DNA of 64,000 nucleotides from Ilyonectria destructans (GCA_020740775.1 JAHEWK010000035.1:310001-374000); one strand, 5' to 3'; positions 34,451 to 45,611 are shown, counted from the stretch's first letter. Notes: generated by a model from the letters alone, not told the origin. Numbers and translations: made by a program.

Positions 34451-35086
34451 CTATGATATCACTGCGTTCCCTGCCATATCCACGTAACATACCCATTCTG
34501 ATCGACATTCCAAATATGCATCCCTGACCTCTCTGCTGCCCGAAGTACTAGTAGGTTGGTGGTTATCCCTACCAGCCGTTGGCCATGTAGTGCCTGGAAA
34601 CGTAATATTCATACCACGATATGAAGTATCGAGAGTTTGAAGCCAATTGTGACTCCACATAGGAGATACATCCAGATTAAGACGCTGCTGCCGTGAATAA
34701 AGAGCATCATTGAGATACCCAACATGCCACTCTCCATTAACCTGGTATCCAAATGGCAGCACCTGTGTAGTAACAGGCTGCCCTTAAGGAGGATATTCAG
34801 TAGTATGAGCTCTTGCATATGCCTGGGGGTCTGCATAGAGCACAGTGGGGGACGTTGGATCCGTTGGCAGGGTTGTATTAGCCCTCCAATACTCAACTGG
34901 GAATGGCATCGTTGTTGGATGAGCAAGTCGGGCTGGGTGCTGCGTTTGTTGGTTATTAGCAATAGGCTGTAGGATAAATGGGTTGTTGCTGTTAATTTGC
35001 AACACCCCAGCTGGTGTTACCGAATGATCCACAAAGATAGGGATATCCTGAGGGTTCTGACGCTGGTTTTGATTGCGGTTGTACAT
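34451..35086 (-). pseudogene. Second MULE gene, Asn/Gln-rich, one in-frame TAA
   Basis: A minus-strand frame of 212 codons starting MYNRNQNQRQNPQDIPIF, interrupted once by TAA (34784-34786) and resuming in the same frame with VTTQVLPFGYQVNGEWHVGYLNDAL. The open frame on both sides of the TAA supports a real gene with one nonsense change (CAA to TAA would do). Composition is Asn/Gln/Pro-rich with no known domain. It is convergent with the transposase and inside the TIRs, so it belongs to the element. It may be the counterpart of accessory genes of other MULEs. Confidence 0.6.
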
Positions 35087-35379
35087 TTTGATAGTATTGC
35101 TTAGCGTAGAAAGAGGGTTTCTTCCAAGAGGAAGAGTCCTGCTTTATATCCTGCACGCGTTGAAGTCATTCACTTATATATAACTGCTGTGGTGTTATGA
35201 CCAAGCATCGTGTGTTATTCACGGCCTTACGCAGCCTGGTACGTTGCCAACGGATCAAATGTGATGCATTGAATAGCTGAATATACACCAAATCATCCTC
35301 TTCATTCAATTGCATTAAGGAATGCCTTGTGGGTGCGTGTAAAAGAGATATTCCTTGCACACACTCACAGGCCTAGTAT

Positions 35380-35462
35380 ATAACGGATCTTGGTTGCACC
35401 CCTAGCGGTGCAAAAGTCACGTGTTGGTAGCTGCACCCCTAGCGGTGCAGGTACTGCTGGCC
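35380..35462 (-). repeat. MULE right TIR (83 bp)
   Basis: Exact inverted copy of 31489-31571. Confidence 0.95.
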
Positions 35463-35471
35463 AGTGTACCC

Positions 35472-36489
35472 GGTGGGTTGACTAAGCAGACTTCGCTAGC
35501 TAGGCTGCCCCTCTCCTCACCGGAAAGGGGGTGACAATACCCGTAACTGCGTAACCGCCTTTTCAACCTTCACTAATACATTTGAATGCTACAGCATTGC
35601 CCAAATCAATTGAAAAGTACATCATCATGTAGCTAGACTTCGAAATAAACACATATCCAAAGGCCAATTATTTTGTTTGACAGGTGATGCCGCCACATGG
35701 CCGCCTTTTCATCCCTCGTCTGACGCTGCGACGCTGACACAGCAAGTTGGCGACCGCGGCACTATGCTTCCTCGCGCATTGGACAGCGATCAGCGAGTAC
35801 CCAGCCGCACCGTCGCCATCAGGAAGGGCAAAAAATACACCGCACAGTGCACGTGTACTCGCAGGCCAGACGCGTCTTGCGCCTTCACGCGCGATGGCCG
35901 TGCTCACCACAATGGTGCTGGAGAACACTACTACGGAGTAGGGTGTCAGAAAATGAACTCTACCCCCGGGAAAGTGGGGCTTGACTCAGAACTCTAGTAG
36001 ATTGATTGATTGATTCATTCATTCATTTCCGTCCTGAGGGCAAGGTACATAAGCCCACTAGACCTCCTCATGGAGTAAAAGGACGTGCTAGGCTAGCTCA
36101 ACATGATTTCCACCCACAGCTTCCACCATCCTTAGCCATCTAGCAATTCAGCGGCTCAAGGCCTGTGATAGTTCGAGCCCGGCCCCCGTCAGCGGGGGCT
36201 AGGGGGCGGCGGCATCCCTCTGCGCTGGCTATACCACATGCCCGCAACAGTACCGCAATTCGGATAAAACGAGCCGAAATTCTCCTGCATCCGCATACCA
36301 GCCAGAGACCCAGAAGATCCTTCTTATATCCCGAAGGGTTGGTCGTCTAGCCTTCCGATCCCCCAGTAACCGAGGAGTCATACATGTAGATCGCAATAGC
36401 GGGAAAAACCACGAGGGGAGAAAAACCGCTATAGCTGGCTGCCATTGATCAGGTTACATCTCGCGAGTCCTGATGCCCTTGATAGCTTG
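35472..36489. other. Gene-free stretch between MULE and solo LTR
   Basis: No supported gene. A GATT/CATT simple repeat lies at about 36001-36029. The rest is unassigned. Confidence 0.4.
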
Positions 36490-36494
36490 GTTCT

Positions 36495-36775
36495 TGTTGA
36501 ATTGGAGGCATGGAACACCATTACCTCAGCAAGCTCAGATTGCGTACGTGCTACCGATTAGGACTAGCGCGCCTTGGCGCCGTACGCTCGGGCCTGAGCT
36601 TGCTGAGGTAAGAACACCAGGGCTCCAGGATGTCACGTGTGGAATAGGGAGGCCTTCGGGCCCCACTTATAGGCCCGGGGTGTAGTCCAAAGCAGACAGC
36701 CCCTGACAACAACAACAGATACACAATACACACACATGTTCAAGGTCATCAAATGGTCACATAAGCAATCCAACA
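36495..36775 (+). repeat. Solo LTR, copy 1 (182 bp plus a nested 91-bp MITE)
   Basis: Begins TGTTGAATTGGAGG, ends GCAATCCAACA, and is flanked by GTTCT on both sides (36490-36494 and 36776-36780). Without the nested insertion and its duplication it is 182 bp and nearly identical to 62924-63105 on the other strand. No internal region, so a solo LTR. Confidence 0.92.
36521..36611. mobile_element. 91-bp MITE with 8-bp TSD inside the solo LTR
   Basis: TIRs TTACCTCAGCAAGCTCAG (18 bp, perfect) and direct duplication GAACACCA (36513-36520 and 36612-36619), as for hAT-type elements. The second LTR copy shows the empty site. Confidence 0.93.
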
Positions 36776-36916
36776 GTTCTGAAGCCATCTTGGGCCTGGC
36801 ACGAGCAACACAAGGTGAGGCCAACTCTCTTAATTCCTCAGATTGTGTGCCTGTTAGTGCCCAGATGGGCGCTAAAGGCTGTTGCAAGTAAAAGTGGCCT
36901 GCGCAAACCCCGCATC

Positions 36917-37440
36917 TTAGCAACGCACTAACAGTGGCTGCCAAGAAAAGATTTTTACAGGAGAGTTGCAGAGCTCTAGTAGAGTTCTGAGGTTATAGCA
37001 TCTGTAGGGTAGCTGGACAAGCTCAAACGGCTTTATATAGGCAGATCGAGGTCGGGTACTCCTAAGCCAGCTGCGCAAGTTACAGCTCATCTTTTCTGCC
37101 GTCTCCTCGCATCGGTCCATTAGAGCATCCACTTGGCTTACTATGCAAGCAATCCTTTCCTCGTCTTCTGGCGGGCTCACCAGGTCCTTTTTAAGCCCAT
37201 CTTACCCCCAGCCACAAACCACAAGGCCTCCGCTGCTATTGCTGGAGTACTCGTAAGGCATCTGGGTAATTACAATTAATGCTTGGCGGCTTTTGTCTCT
37301 GTATGTCTTATCCCAGCCCGTTCTCTTAATCCAGCAGCTTTGTTCCGTGTATGTCAAATTTGCGATCTGCAGTGCTGATACCTCTTGCTGCTCACTCCCG
37401 GCCGCAGCATGGCGGACCTCCTCGCGCTTATATACAGACT
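36917..37440 (-). pseudogene. OrsD-like gene fragment
   Basis: Minus-strand peptide ...SCWIKRTGWDKTYRDKSRQAL..., then CGWG, a TAA, DGLKKDLVSPPEDEE and VDALMDRCEETAEKMSCNLRSWLRSTRPRSA. It aligns by eye with the decayed OrsD-like gene at 54037-58741 (GWDETYKGIS ... GWRGIDGLNKDLISP ... VDDLMD). A short surviving middle piece of a second copy. The LTR insertion lies just downstream. Confidence 0.65.
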
Positions 37441-37774
37441 ACATATAGACATTGGTGCTGTTACAGGCTGGAGCCTGGGGATATGGCTGCGGCTGTGCCG
37501 AAGCCAGGGTCAAGACGCTAGCAACCACTAGTACTAAAACTAACCCAGCCGCCAGGGCCTACAGGAAGAACACGGGAAATCCCCTGGCAACCGGCTGGAA
37601 GACTTCCCGAAGACTTCCCTGGAACTACTATAAGACTGTATAGAGATTCCTGCAGAAGGAAATCCTCTTCTCTTCTTTAGATTTAGATAGACAATTCACA
37701 GCACTCTTTGCACGGAAGATCCTCAAAGGGCCAGCCCTTAACAGGTGCGTTCATTCCTTACTGGCCGGGCTACG
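37441..37774. other. Unassigned stretch
   Basis: A short open frame on the plus strand (37452-37643) has no known domain. Nothing supported. Confidence 0.3.
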
Positions 37775-38166
37775 TGTCACGACCCAAGCTGAGGGCCGTG
37801 GCGAAACCCTTGGATGGATGGATGAGAACCGAACGGTGCGGGGAGGCTGATGAGTCAGCCTCACGGGCGAATCAGGGAAGGAGCGATGGAGCGACAGGAG
37901 CGGTGGGAACGAGGGAGCATCGCTCCTCGCGCTCCATCGCTCCCAGTGAAACCTTAACCTTAAATGGTCGAACGCGCTCTTGTTCGACCTGTTCGACCAC
38001 GATCAACCAAGCAATCCAGAATAGTATATATAGCTTCACTCATTCCCACTCCCCTATGTCTAGATAGCTCTCCAGCTTTCAATACAATTTGATTACTCAA
38101 GAATATTTCTTGACATTATCAGACGTGATACGCAACCCTACGCTCAGCACGCTACGCCCCGTCACA
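37775..38166 (+). repeat. Candidate LTR (about 392 bp)
   Basis: Starts TGTCACGACCCAAG and ends CCCCGTCACA, with a TATA-like AGTATATATAGC near 38020, all usual for Ty3/gypsy LTRs of fungi. No 5-bp duplication is found, so the borders are tentative. Confidence 0.4.
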
Positions 38167-38939
38167 ACTGCCAACATAAACCAATCAGGTTACGGTTTAC
38201 TAAGTTGGGAACCTTGACCGTCACACTACGCTCCCATTTCGCTTGATGATCCAGTACTCCCGCTTTGACCCAGTGACCCATGTTTGTAGGTATACATACC
38301 CAAAGAGGTGGTCAATATTACTGTATCGCACAGCGGCAGTATTGCTTGGGCAATCTATAGCTAAAGGGTCTAAGAAATAACATCTCATAGCCAGAAAATA
38401 GATTGTCCTAGATTTGCATTTGCAACAGGCGAAGCCATCATAGACCTGGAGCTTAGGGTGCTCGGGAGATCCATGTTCAGCGGGGCTGGCATCGTCTGGT
38501 TTGGAGAGAGGAAGGGTCTTGAGTAGTCGAGATAAATCCTTCCTTGCGTTAGTCGAGATCTTATACTTGTCCCGCAGGTGGGATATAACGCAAGATTAAC
38601 CAGTGCTGAGTGGATATTTACACTCTGGCTGGGTATAGATAAGAAGGTTGGTTTTAGGGTCAATCTATAACCCAAGGTGGGTGAGGGCTTCTGGTGTGAT
38701 TGTGGTTGGCGGTAAGATCAGATCAGAGCGAGACAAGTTAGCGGATCGCTACACTACACCCCCTTTTTTTTTAATACAAGTCCTGCTGCTACTACTACTC
38801 ATTCATAACAACGGATAGTAATATAATGGATAGGGTAGTAGTAGTATTATTCCAGTCGGTATAAGTTCAGTTGTTGTTAGATGAACTTGCTTTTTATTAG
38901 GTGGTGCACAGACGAAAATATGGTTTCCTGTCCAGAAAG
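38167..38939. other. Gene-free stretch
   Basis: No supported gene; a T-run at about 38764-38773. Confidence 0.35.
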
Positions 38940-39215
38940 CAGCGCTCCTAATAGTCCAGACCAAAAACTGGACTATTAGTCCAAACTGCAGTCCAGACCA
39001 ATAGTCCGTGGACTATTGGTCCAGTCTGCGTCTCTCGGATTGGACTGACAGTCCAGTCCGCGTCTCTTGGACTAGACTGACGGTCCAGTCTACGTCTCTC
39101 GAACTGGACTGATGGTTCAGTCTGACTTCTACCAGACCGACCAGTAGTCCAGTCCGAGGATCGCAGACTAACAGTCTGACTAATAGTCTGTCCAAGATTC
39201 GGGGTGACTCAGGCA
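38940..39215. repeat. Array of GGACTATTAGTCC palindromes, locus 1
   Basis: Dense imperfect repeats of TAGTCCAGTCTG in both orientations. The left end CAGCGCTCCTAATAGTCCAG matches the left end of locus 3 at 59273. Confidence 0.7.
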
Positions 39216-39220
39216 GCGTC

Positions 39221-39962
39221 TTTCCAAATCTGTGGCCTGCTGCAGAGTGCCAATTTAACAACTACGCGATCCAACGCGTCCAACGCGTGACACGCGTTTG
39301 GTAAAAATTTCGATGCACTGCTAAGATATGTTAGCCGGTACAGCCCAGCACTGCGTTAATCTATGGCAAACCAAGTATCACACAACTGAAACCATCGGCC
39401 TAACAAGATCCCAGAATTACATATTTCGACCTGTTCAACAGCAACCTACTTTATAGCTTTGAATGGGCTACCTGGCCGATTTCCAGGAAGAATATCTGCA
39501 ACGTGAGAGATGATGAAGTGCATGTTATCTGAGCGGCGAAAACCCGCCCAGTGGCATTAAGAGATACCAGCCCCGCCATTATCGGTAGGTGGCATGCACA
39601 GTATCCCCTATCCAGCGCGTGTAGGGTAGGTTCGCTCGCAGTAACACGTACCTCAGCAAGCCCATTGAGATGCTAGTAAACACGCTGGTCTCTGCGTAAA
39701 AATCATATTTCATACTAGTTACGATATAGTCACCTAATCTACCGTGCTGAGAGCTTCCGTCTGGTATCAATTCCATCATGATCAGAGATATATTCCCGAA
39801 TCGTCGAAAGACCGTCGAAAGACCGATATCAGTGACGTGGCGCAGTGAGCCTACGGTTACCGTCAATGCGAGAGAACGACCCAAAGCCCGGATTAAGCCA
39901 AGTCCAGCGTGATGCCTTCAACATTGGAGGCAGGCAGGGAGAAGGGCCACAAGTCACGTGGC
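39221..39962. other. Unassigned stretch between palindromic arrays
   Basis: Three ACGCGT hexamers occur within about 35 bases at 39268-39300. A 101-codon minus-strand frame at 39579-39884 has no known domain. Possibly the interior of a non-autonomous element bounded by the arrays. Confidence 0.3.
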
Positions 39963-40065
39963 TGGACTATTAGTCTAGACCGCAGTTTGCACTGCAGTCT
40001 GGTCTGACGGTGACGGATGGACCGATAGTTCAGTCTGCACATCTCGGTTAGACTGTATCACGGGA
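39963..40065. repeat. GGACTATTAGTCC palindromes, locus 2
   Basis: Shorter array with CTGGACTATTAGTCTAGACC and CAGTCTGGTCTGACGG. It may be the opposite end of the element whose left end is locus 1. Confidence 0.55.
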
Positions 40066-40644
40066 CGGAACTTGGGGTCGACTTAGAATCGTTGTTGTGC
40101 CGTGAAGAGGCAAGAAGCTATGGGTGACGCGAAGCTACTATGTACAGTGGGTGACCCACATCACGTGGTCACGTGATATCCCAGTTCCTAGGACTGGGGC
40201 TGGTACCGTGACACTCACGACACACATCAACCCACGCCGCACTTACACCACTGATATCCAGTGCCTTGAGGAACGAAGTGACGAAAGGTTTTATGCCGCC
40301 ATCTTTTTCCGGGCCTCAAAATCACCTGACTCTTCCAATCAAAAGCCTCGCCCTTAAAACCCGTGCCTTAACGCCTGACCAAACTCGCCGTACTGTTCTT
40401 TTTCCGCAACGCCTTACGTCTCACACGAAAGAGGAAAGATGACTAATTGTAGCAAGTGGCAAGCACGTACCATCTCTTCTAGCTCTGTACTGATAGCCTG
40501 AAAGGGTTAGAAAAACGTCCAAATCAAAAACGATCATCAGCTACATCCTAAACATCAGCTTAAATCTGTAAATGCGTTTTCACCTCATAATCCCCCCTCA
40601 TCTATATCCTACCAACACTTATTGTCTCGCTTCTTGGCCAGTTC
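40066..40644. other. 3' side of the Helitron gene
   Basis: The Helitron 3' terminus should lie here or nearby. A hairpin-capable CCAGTTCCTAGGACTGG sits at about 40181-40197 and a perfect palindrome of two CACGTG boxes at 40160-40177, but no CTRR end can be fixed. Confidence 0.35.
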
Positions 40645-42658
40645 TTATCCCGACCAGTCCCACAGCTCGGCTTCTCTGATCGTTGCGTCGCTCAACCGTT
40701 CCAGCCTCCCCTCCGCCGCAATCATGTTGTCGGGCACCTTGTTGCCTACGAAGTCCCTCTCTCGCGCCTTTGATAGGAGCATGATGCCGTCCAGCGACTT
40801 GCATCGCGATAGCTGCACGTACAGACTGTACGCGTCGCATTGCGTCGGGACCGCCTGACCGTCGATGCTCGTCGTCCTAGTTCCGCGCAGTTCGAGGGCA
40901 ACCCGATCTAACGTTTTGCTTTGGACTTTGTAGTCCGTACAGGCGAAAGCCGCGGCGCATGGCAGCCCCCGCCGACTGACGTTGTTCTTCTGCCACGGCC
41001 GCTTCCTCTGGCACTCTATTTTGATGCTGATAGGCGTCAGGAGGATCGTGCCGGGCGGCATACCGACGAAGTGGAGGTCTCTCGTCGACCCCGACGCGAG
41101 CACGATCCCCGCCGGAGGGCCAAAGTGGAGGATGGTATCGGCGTCGACGCGATAGCCCGGGTGCGCCTTGTCGAGGATGACGTCTAGCGCCGCGTAGCTT
41201 GCTCCGTTGACCAGCTTCAGCCCTTGGTGGGTGTTCTGGTTCACGACGACGGGCATGCCCGGAACAAACATGAGGACGGCAGGCACCGGGATGGCGCTGT
41301 CGTCGCCCTGGTTGAGGATCATGACAGCTTCCTCCTCACTCGGCTCGCCGTCCTTCCATCTGTGCTCGGAGATGAAGATGCGCAGCGGCGCTCTCCGCTC
41401 CTTCTGGAAACAGAGGGACCCCTCGATGTTCAGGTTCCAGCGGTTTCTGTTCAGCGGCGTCACCACCGTGATGCCCGACTCCCATGGGATCTGCCTGTCC
41501 TCCCGGTAGCAGGTGCTATTCAGCAACTCCAGGTCTGACTGGTCCTGCACGCCCTGGCGCACTCGCGTCAGAAGCCGCTGCAGTTGTGCATCGCCGGCGG
41601 CGCGGACTTGTTCGTTCAGCATGACCACCGTTGTGAACTTGTTCCACAGCGCGTGTGCCCTGTCGTGCTGGTACCTCTGCTCGGCAGTGAACGATCGTTC
41701 TTCGTCCCAGGCGATGGCCGTGCTCGGGAGCAGGATCGATCTCTCCTGCACGGGACGGAACTGGTGAAAGTCCCCACAGAAGAGGACGATGGGGATCCCA
41801 CCGAAGTCACGGGCAGATCCTCGGAGCTGGCAGAGCCGTTCGTTTACGGCGTACAGTGTCCTCGACCCTAACATGCTGACCTCGTCTATGATCAGCAACC
41901 ACTTCTCCTGCCACTCGGCGGTGGTCTGCCCGTCGATACGGAGGCCAGACGAGCTGGGCGCCGCAAAGCCGTCCGGCTCCGCTCGGCGGGACCGCGCCGT
42001 TGCATCTTTGGAGAACCCGCACGCGGAGTGGATGGTGATCCCGTCAATGCTCGCGGCGGCCGTTCCCGACGTCGCCGTTAGCAGCAGACGGTGCGACATC
42101 CCCCTGCTCGCGAACAGCTCGGCGACGACCTCAATGACTCGTGATTTCCCCGTGCCGCCCTCGCCGCCGACGAATTGGCAGAGCTGAGGTGTCCCTTGTT
42201 CATCGCGACGTACCCGGTCGAGTTGGCGACATATCAGTCGGAGGGCGATGCTCTGTCTCTCGTTGAGTGTGAACGCCTCGGCCAGTTGCCTCCCTGCCTC
42301 GGAAAACGACGTCGACGGGCCGAAGTGGATGCTCGTCGAAGGACCCGCGCCCTGGACTGAGGACCCCTACGGTCGCACATTACCACATGGGTGACAAAAC
42401 CATGTACGAAAATGACTGGAGCTATTTCGCACATAGGCTTTCGGCGTTTTTATATGGGGCTACAGTATTGATATGATAGCGCACTGTTTTCAATGTAGCA
42501 AAGCTGATGCCATACCAAGCGGTGCTGATGCCATTCCATCGGCGCCGAAGCTCCGATAATGCCGGTTCAGAGGGGGATATTGCAGCTGGAAGCCTTGGAA
42601 GGAGGTATGAATTCCGACCTCTACCACGATCTCGAACCCCTGGTCTGCGTCTCGTACA

Positions 42659-44257
42659 ATGCCGAGGCCCCGTAAAGACTTGGAGGGCGTCAAGGACTGG
42701 ATCCTCGAGCAGCGGCGAGAAGGACTATCCATTGACACTATATGTGCCCATCTCCGCGACGATGGGCACGTACTCGACGCCAGAACCCTGAAAAGGAGGT
42801 TAGCGGAATGGGGTGCACAGGAGTACTCCCCCCTTCACTCAAAGATTGATACCAACACCTTCGTCGAGCTGATCAAAGGCTACTTCTACCGATACGGATA
42901 TAGCGACACTTCCATCGTCCGTGATCTCAAGCGACGCGGCATCGAGATCTCCGAGCGGACTGTACAGGAGTATCGTCTGAAGCATGGCATGAAGCGGCGC
43001 TTCCGAGATCTGACTGAACGACAGGATGCTATTCAAAAAGCAAGAGAGTTCCTCTTCCAAGACGACCGTCAATCTTCAAGCATCAGAGGATTTGGCAGGG
43101 GGTATCTATACCACTACGTCCGCATCCGTGCCGGCGTCCTTGTCGGCCAGAATACCTTATATCGCGAGTACCAAACGAACCCAGAGTGGAAGAAGCGGGC
43201 CGAACAAAGACGCCTTGCTGATTGGAAGCACCGGAAGAACTTCCAGGTTCCTGGGCCTAACTTCATGTGGTCTCTCGATGGGTACGAGAAGCTCAAGAAC
43301 TTCGGCTTCTCTATCTACGCCTGTATCGACACGTACTCGAGAGCCATCATCTGGATATATGTCGGCAGGGGGAACATGACTGCGCTGAGTTCACTCAAAC
43401 AGTTTCTACGGACCGTGTCGTACTCAGGGGTCCGGCCCCTTTTCACCCGCTCGGATCATGGTATCGAGACTCCTCTTTGGGCCGGAGCCCAGGCGATTCT
43501 CGCCGACCTTGATCAGACAGAGTTTCGGTATACCACCGATGATAACGACCAACGAGTCCATAGGCAGGGAGCGAGACTGAGCTCCTGTCATATCTGGGGC
43601 CCAAGCACATCGAACCAACGGATCGAGTCTTGGTGGGAAAAGCTACTTAAAGGTGTCAGTCAGCGCTGGATCGCGTTCTCACACGAGCTGATTGATAGCG
43701 GCCTCTTCCAACCAAACCGTCTTGCTCACCAGATCGCGGTGTATGCTCTCTATGGACCCATGATCCGTCAAGAGGTTGCGGACTTCACGGAGATGTGGAA
43801 CGGCCATCGCATCCGGCCACAGAAGAATAGGGAGCATCTCGTCGCCGGGATCCCAATGGATCTGTATAATACAAGCGAAGTGGAGAACTGGGCAGTCCAT
43901 CTAGGGCCTGCGGCTCGAGATGGGCTTGCCCAGATGATGGCCGCTGTCGATTCTATCGATATAGACGATCTTCTTGACCCAACAACAACAGACTGGTGTG
44001 ATCAACAGCTCCGGGATCTTCAGTTCGGTGGTCAGCTAGATGGGGAGCTTGATCATAAGCGACCACACCTCGCAATCTACTTACGGCTTAGAGACAAGAT
44101 TCAGGTTCATCTCGACTGCGGGGCAAGTCCGGTGCTGAGCATCCCAGAGAGTCCAGTTGGAGGGCAAGAGAGATTCGTACGTAAAAAAGTACTCTATCGC
44201 ACTCAAAAGCTAGCTGACAATGCTTTAGCTTCAGCTCCTCGAGCAGAACTACCTTGA
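42659..44257 (+). CDS. DDE integrase-like transposase, element A
   Basis: ATG 42659, single exon, 532 residues. The N-terminal part (MPRPRKDLEGVKDWILEQRREGL and on) looks like two helix-turn-helix units. The integrase core has D207 in FMWSLDGYEKL, D266 in FTRSDHGIE and E323 in SNQRIESWW, the D,D,E set of retroviral/IS3-type integrases (rve fold). C-terminal to it is a conserved FTEMWNGHRIRPQKNR block. It is homologous along its length to the protein at 61082-62705. The enzyme presumably binds the TIRs and inserts the element with 6-bp staggered cuts. I do not know a named superfamily that fits exactly. Ginger-like or other integrase-derived elements are the nearest idea. The frame is intact. 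Confidence 0.9.
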   Translation: MPRPRKDLEGVKDWILEQRREGLSIDTICAHLRDDGHVLDARTLKRRLAEWGAQEYSPLHSKIDTNTFVELIKGYFYRYGYSDTSIVRDLKRRGIEISERTVQEYRLKHGMKRRFRDLTERQDAIQKAREFLFQDDRQSSSIRGFGRGYLYHYVRIRAGVLVGQNTLYREYQTNPEWKKRAEQRRLADWKHRKNFQVPGPNFMWSLDGYEKLKNFGFSIYACIDTYSRAIIWIYVGRGNMTALSSLKQFLRTVSYSGVRPLFTRSDHGIETPLWAGAQAILADLDQTEFRYTTDDNDQRVHRQGARLSSCHIWGPSTSNQRIESWWEKLLKGVSQRWIAFSHELIDSGLFQPNRLAHQIAVYALYGPMIRQEVADFTEMWNGHRIRPQKNREHLVAGIPMDLYNTSEVENWAVHLGPAARDGLAQMMAAVDSIDIDDLLDPTTTDWCDQQLRDLQFGGQLDGELDHKRPHLAIYLRLRDKIQVHLDCGASPVLSIPESPVGGQERFVRKKVLYRTQKLADNALASAPRAELP

Positions 44258-44360
44258 GCCTATTAACAATAGCCTCTCCGGAACTGGGCTACCTGGCGAT
44301 ATTATCAATAGTGTAGACGAGCTGATGGGGGACCTGGGTCACCTTGAGCTAGAGTAACTA

Positions 44361-45611
44361 CTATTTCCTCGTCTGTTTATGAGGATGCCGACTACTTGGC
44401 CTCCTCGTATTAACTCCTCGGGTTCCAGCAGCGGGACCATGGGCAGTGAAGGCAGGGCCAGCCGAGAGCTCCGTATCCTCTGCCTCTACCGAGAGTGCTG
44501 AGCTTATAGAGTCTCGAGCTCGTTTCTGACCCGCGCGGGTCTCGTCCACGTCGCTAGTAATAACCTCGATCTGGTCTTCTGCGCTAGCTCTCGAAGGGGG
44601 TAGAACTGGGCTCAGAGAGGGGCTCAAGGAGGGCGAGTTGAACTCGCTCCCGATTAACAAGGCTGGTTGTACCTTCACTTCGGCCTTGACTAGCTCTTTC
44701 TTGATTCCTTTCTCCTTTTTGAACGGCTTTACGGCTGACCTCGGTGCCTTGATATGACGAGGGGCCGGGAATTGTGGTCGAGGAGGCAATGGCTCATAGA
44801 AGACAAGGAAAAGGAGATATCTGCCCTCTGTTTTGCTGAAACGAAAAGGGCAGTCCTCGCCGAAAAGCTCTGCGACTGTCTGTCTCTCCCAGTCGAGGTC
44901 GCTCAGCTCCGTGATACCCTCTTTAATATGGGCGTTCTGAACGAGTCTCTTGTCGAATTGAAGAACAGAAGAGAGGGCAGGCTTGTCCTTGAACTGAGGG
45001 AAGAAGATGCTGTCGAACCAGAAGTGGACAGGTAAAGATGGTTCCTCGTCGACGAAGGGGCGCAAAGCGACCTTCAGCAGCTCTCTAGCCAAAGACCACT
45101 GGGGCTCCTCGTCTTCGTCTAGTATTTCCCATGGGCCAGGCCTCGCAAGGAAGACGGTGAGGCGCATCGAGATCTTCCGTCTGCTCTTGTTTTGGCTCTG
45201 TTTAGCCACAGCCTCACTGAGTTGCAACGAGCTCGCCCCCATGCCCCTCGCGATCCGACTCTGCGTAAGTTTGGCATCTCGATACACGGCGGAGGGCCGC
45301 GATGCTGCGAGGATACGGCCAGGGCCGTCTCCAGAGCCGGTGAAGATCGTCTGTGAGGGCGTGGAACGATCAGAGGCTGTTAGGTCGATAGACTGTATAG
45401 CGGAGGAGGTGGAAGCTGTCTCAACGTCTCGAAACGGGACTGGCGAGCTGTCGAGGATGGAGATACTCGTGGGCCAACGTCTCCCGCAATATGGACACAG
45501 ATTCGACCCTGGGTAGCTATCGCGGATGAAATCGTGGCTCCGTTGGTACGATTTAGGGGCCACGGTCTTCGGAACATCGGGACATGTCTGCGATAGGACG
45601 TGATCGGGCAT
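44361..45611 (-). CDS. Partner protein of element A: CHCC cluster and SIM-like motif
   Basis: Minus strand, ATG 45611 (TTG 45623 upstream less likely), 416 residues. The N-terminus has C10, H26, C39 and C42 in a pattern matching the partner of element B: C-P ... H-x2-I-R-x3-P-G-x3-C-P-x-C. Residues 74-78 are SIDLT, like a SUMO-interaction motif. A central domain (about 150-300) shares weak similarity with element B, best at VAELFGEDCPFRFSK ... LVFYEPLPPRPQ. The C-terminus is charged and disordered, with IKKE and VKAE (SUMO-acceptor consensus) and a basic GQKRARD cluster. No known family recognised. It ends about 100 bp from the end of the integrase gene, tail to tail. Confidence 0.75.
   Translation of the reverse strand: MPDHVLSQTCPDVPKTVAPKSYQRSHDFIRDSYPGSNLCPYCGRRWPTSISILDSSPVPFRDVETASTSSAIQSIDLTASDRSTPSQTIFTGSGDGPGRILAASRPSAVYRDAKLTQSRIARGMGASSLQLSEAVAKQSQNKSRRKISMRLTVFLARPGPWEILDEDEEPQWSLARELLKVALRPFVDEEPSLPVHFWFDSIFFPQFKDKPALSSVLQFDKRLVQNAHIKEGITELSDLDWERQTVAELFGEDCPFRFSKTEGRYLLFLVFYEPLPPRPQFPAPRHIKAPRSAVKPFKKEKGIKKELVKAEVKVQPALLIGSEFNSPSLSPSLSPVLPPSRASAEDQIEVITSDVDETRAGQKRARDSISSALSVEAEDTELSAGPAFTAHGPAAGTRGVNTRRPSSRHPHKQTRK

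Larger units (their letters stand above)
31489..35462 (+). mobile_element. Mutator-like element (MULE), complete, with 9-bp TSD
   Basis: 3974 bp bounded by perfect 83-bp inverted repeats starting GGCCAGCAGTACCTGCACCG. AGTGTACCC is duplicated directly at both borders (31480-31488 and 35463-35471), the 9-bp duplication of the Mutator superfamily. It holds a plus-strand transposase gene and a convergent minus-strand second gene. Confidence 0.96.

Noticed and set aside
37775..38166. 5-bp duplication for the TGTCACG...CGTCACA unit
   Set aside because: Flanks read CTACG and ACTGC, which do not match, so it is kept only as a low-confidence LTR.
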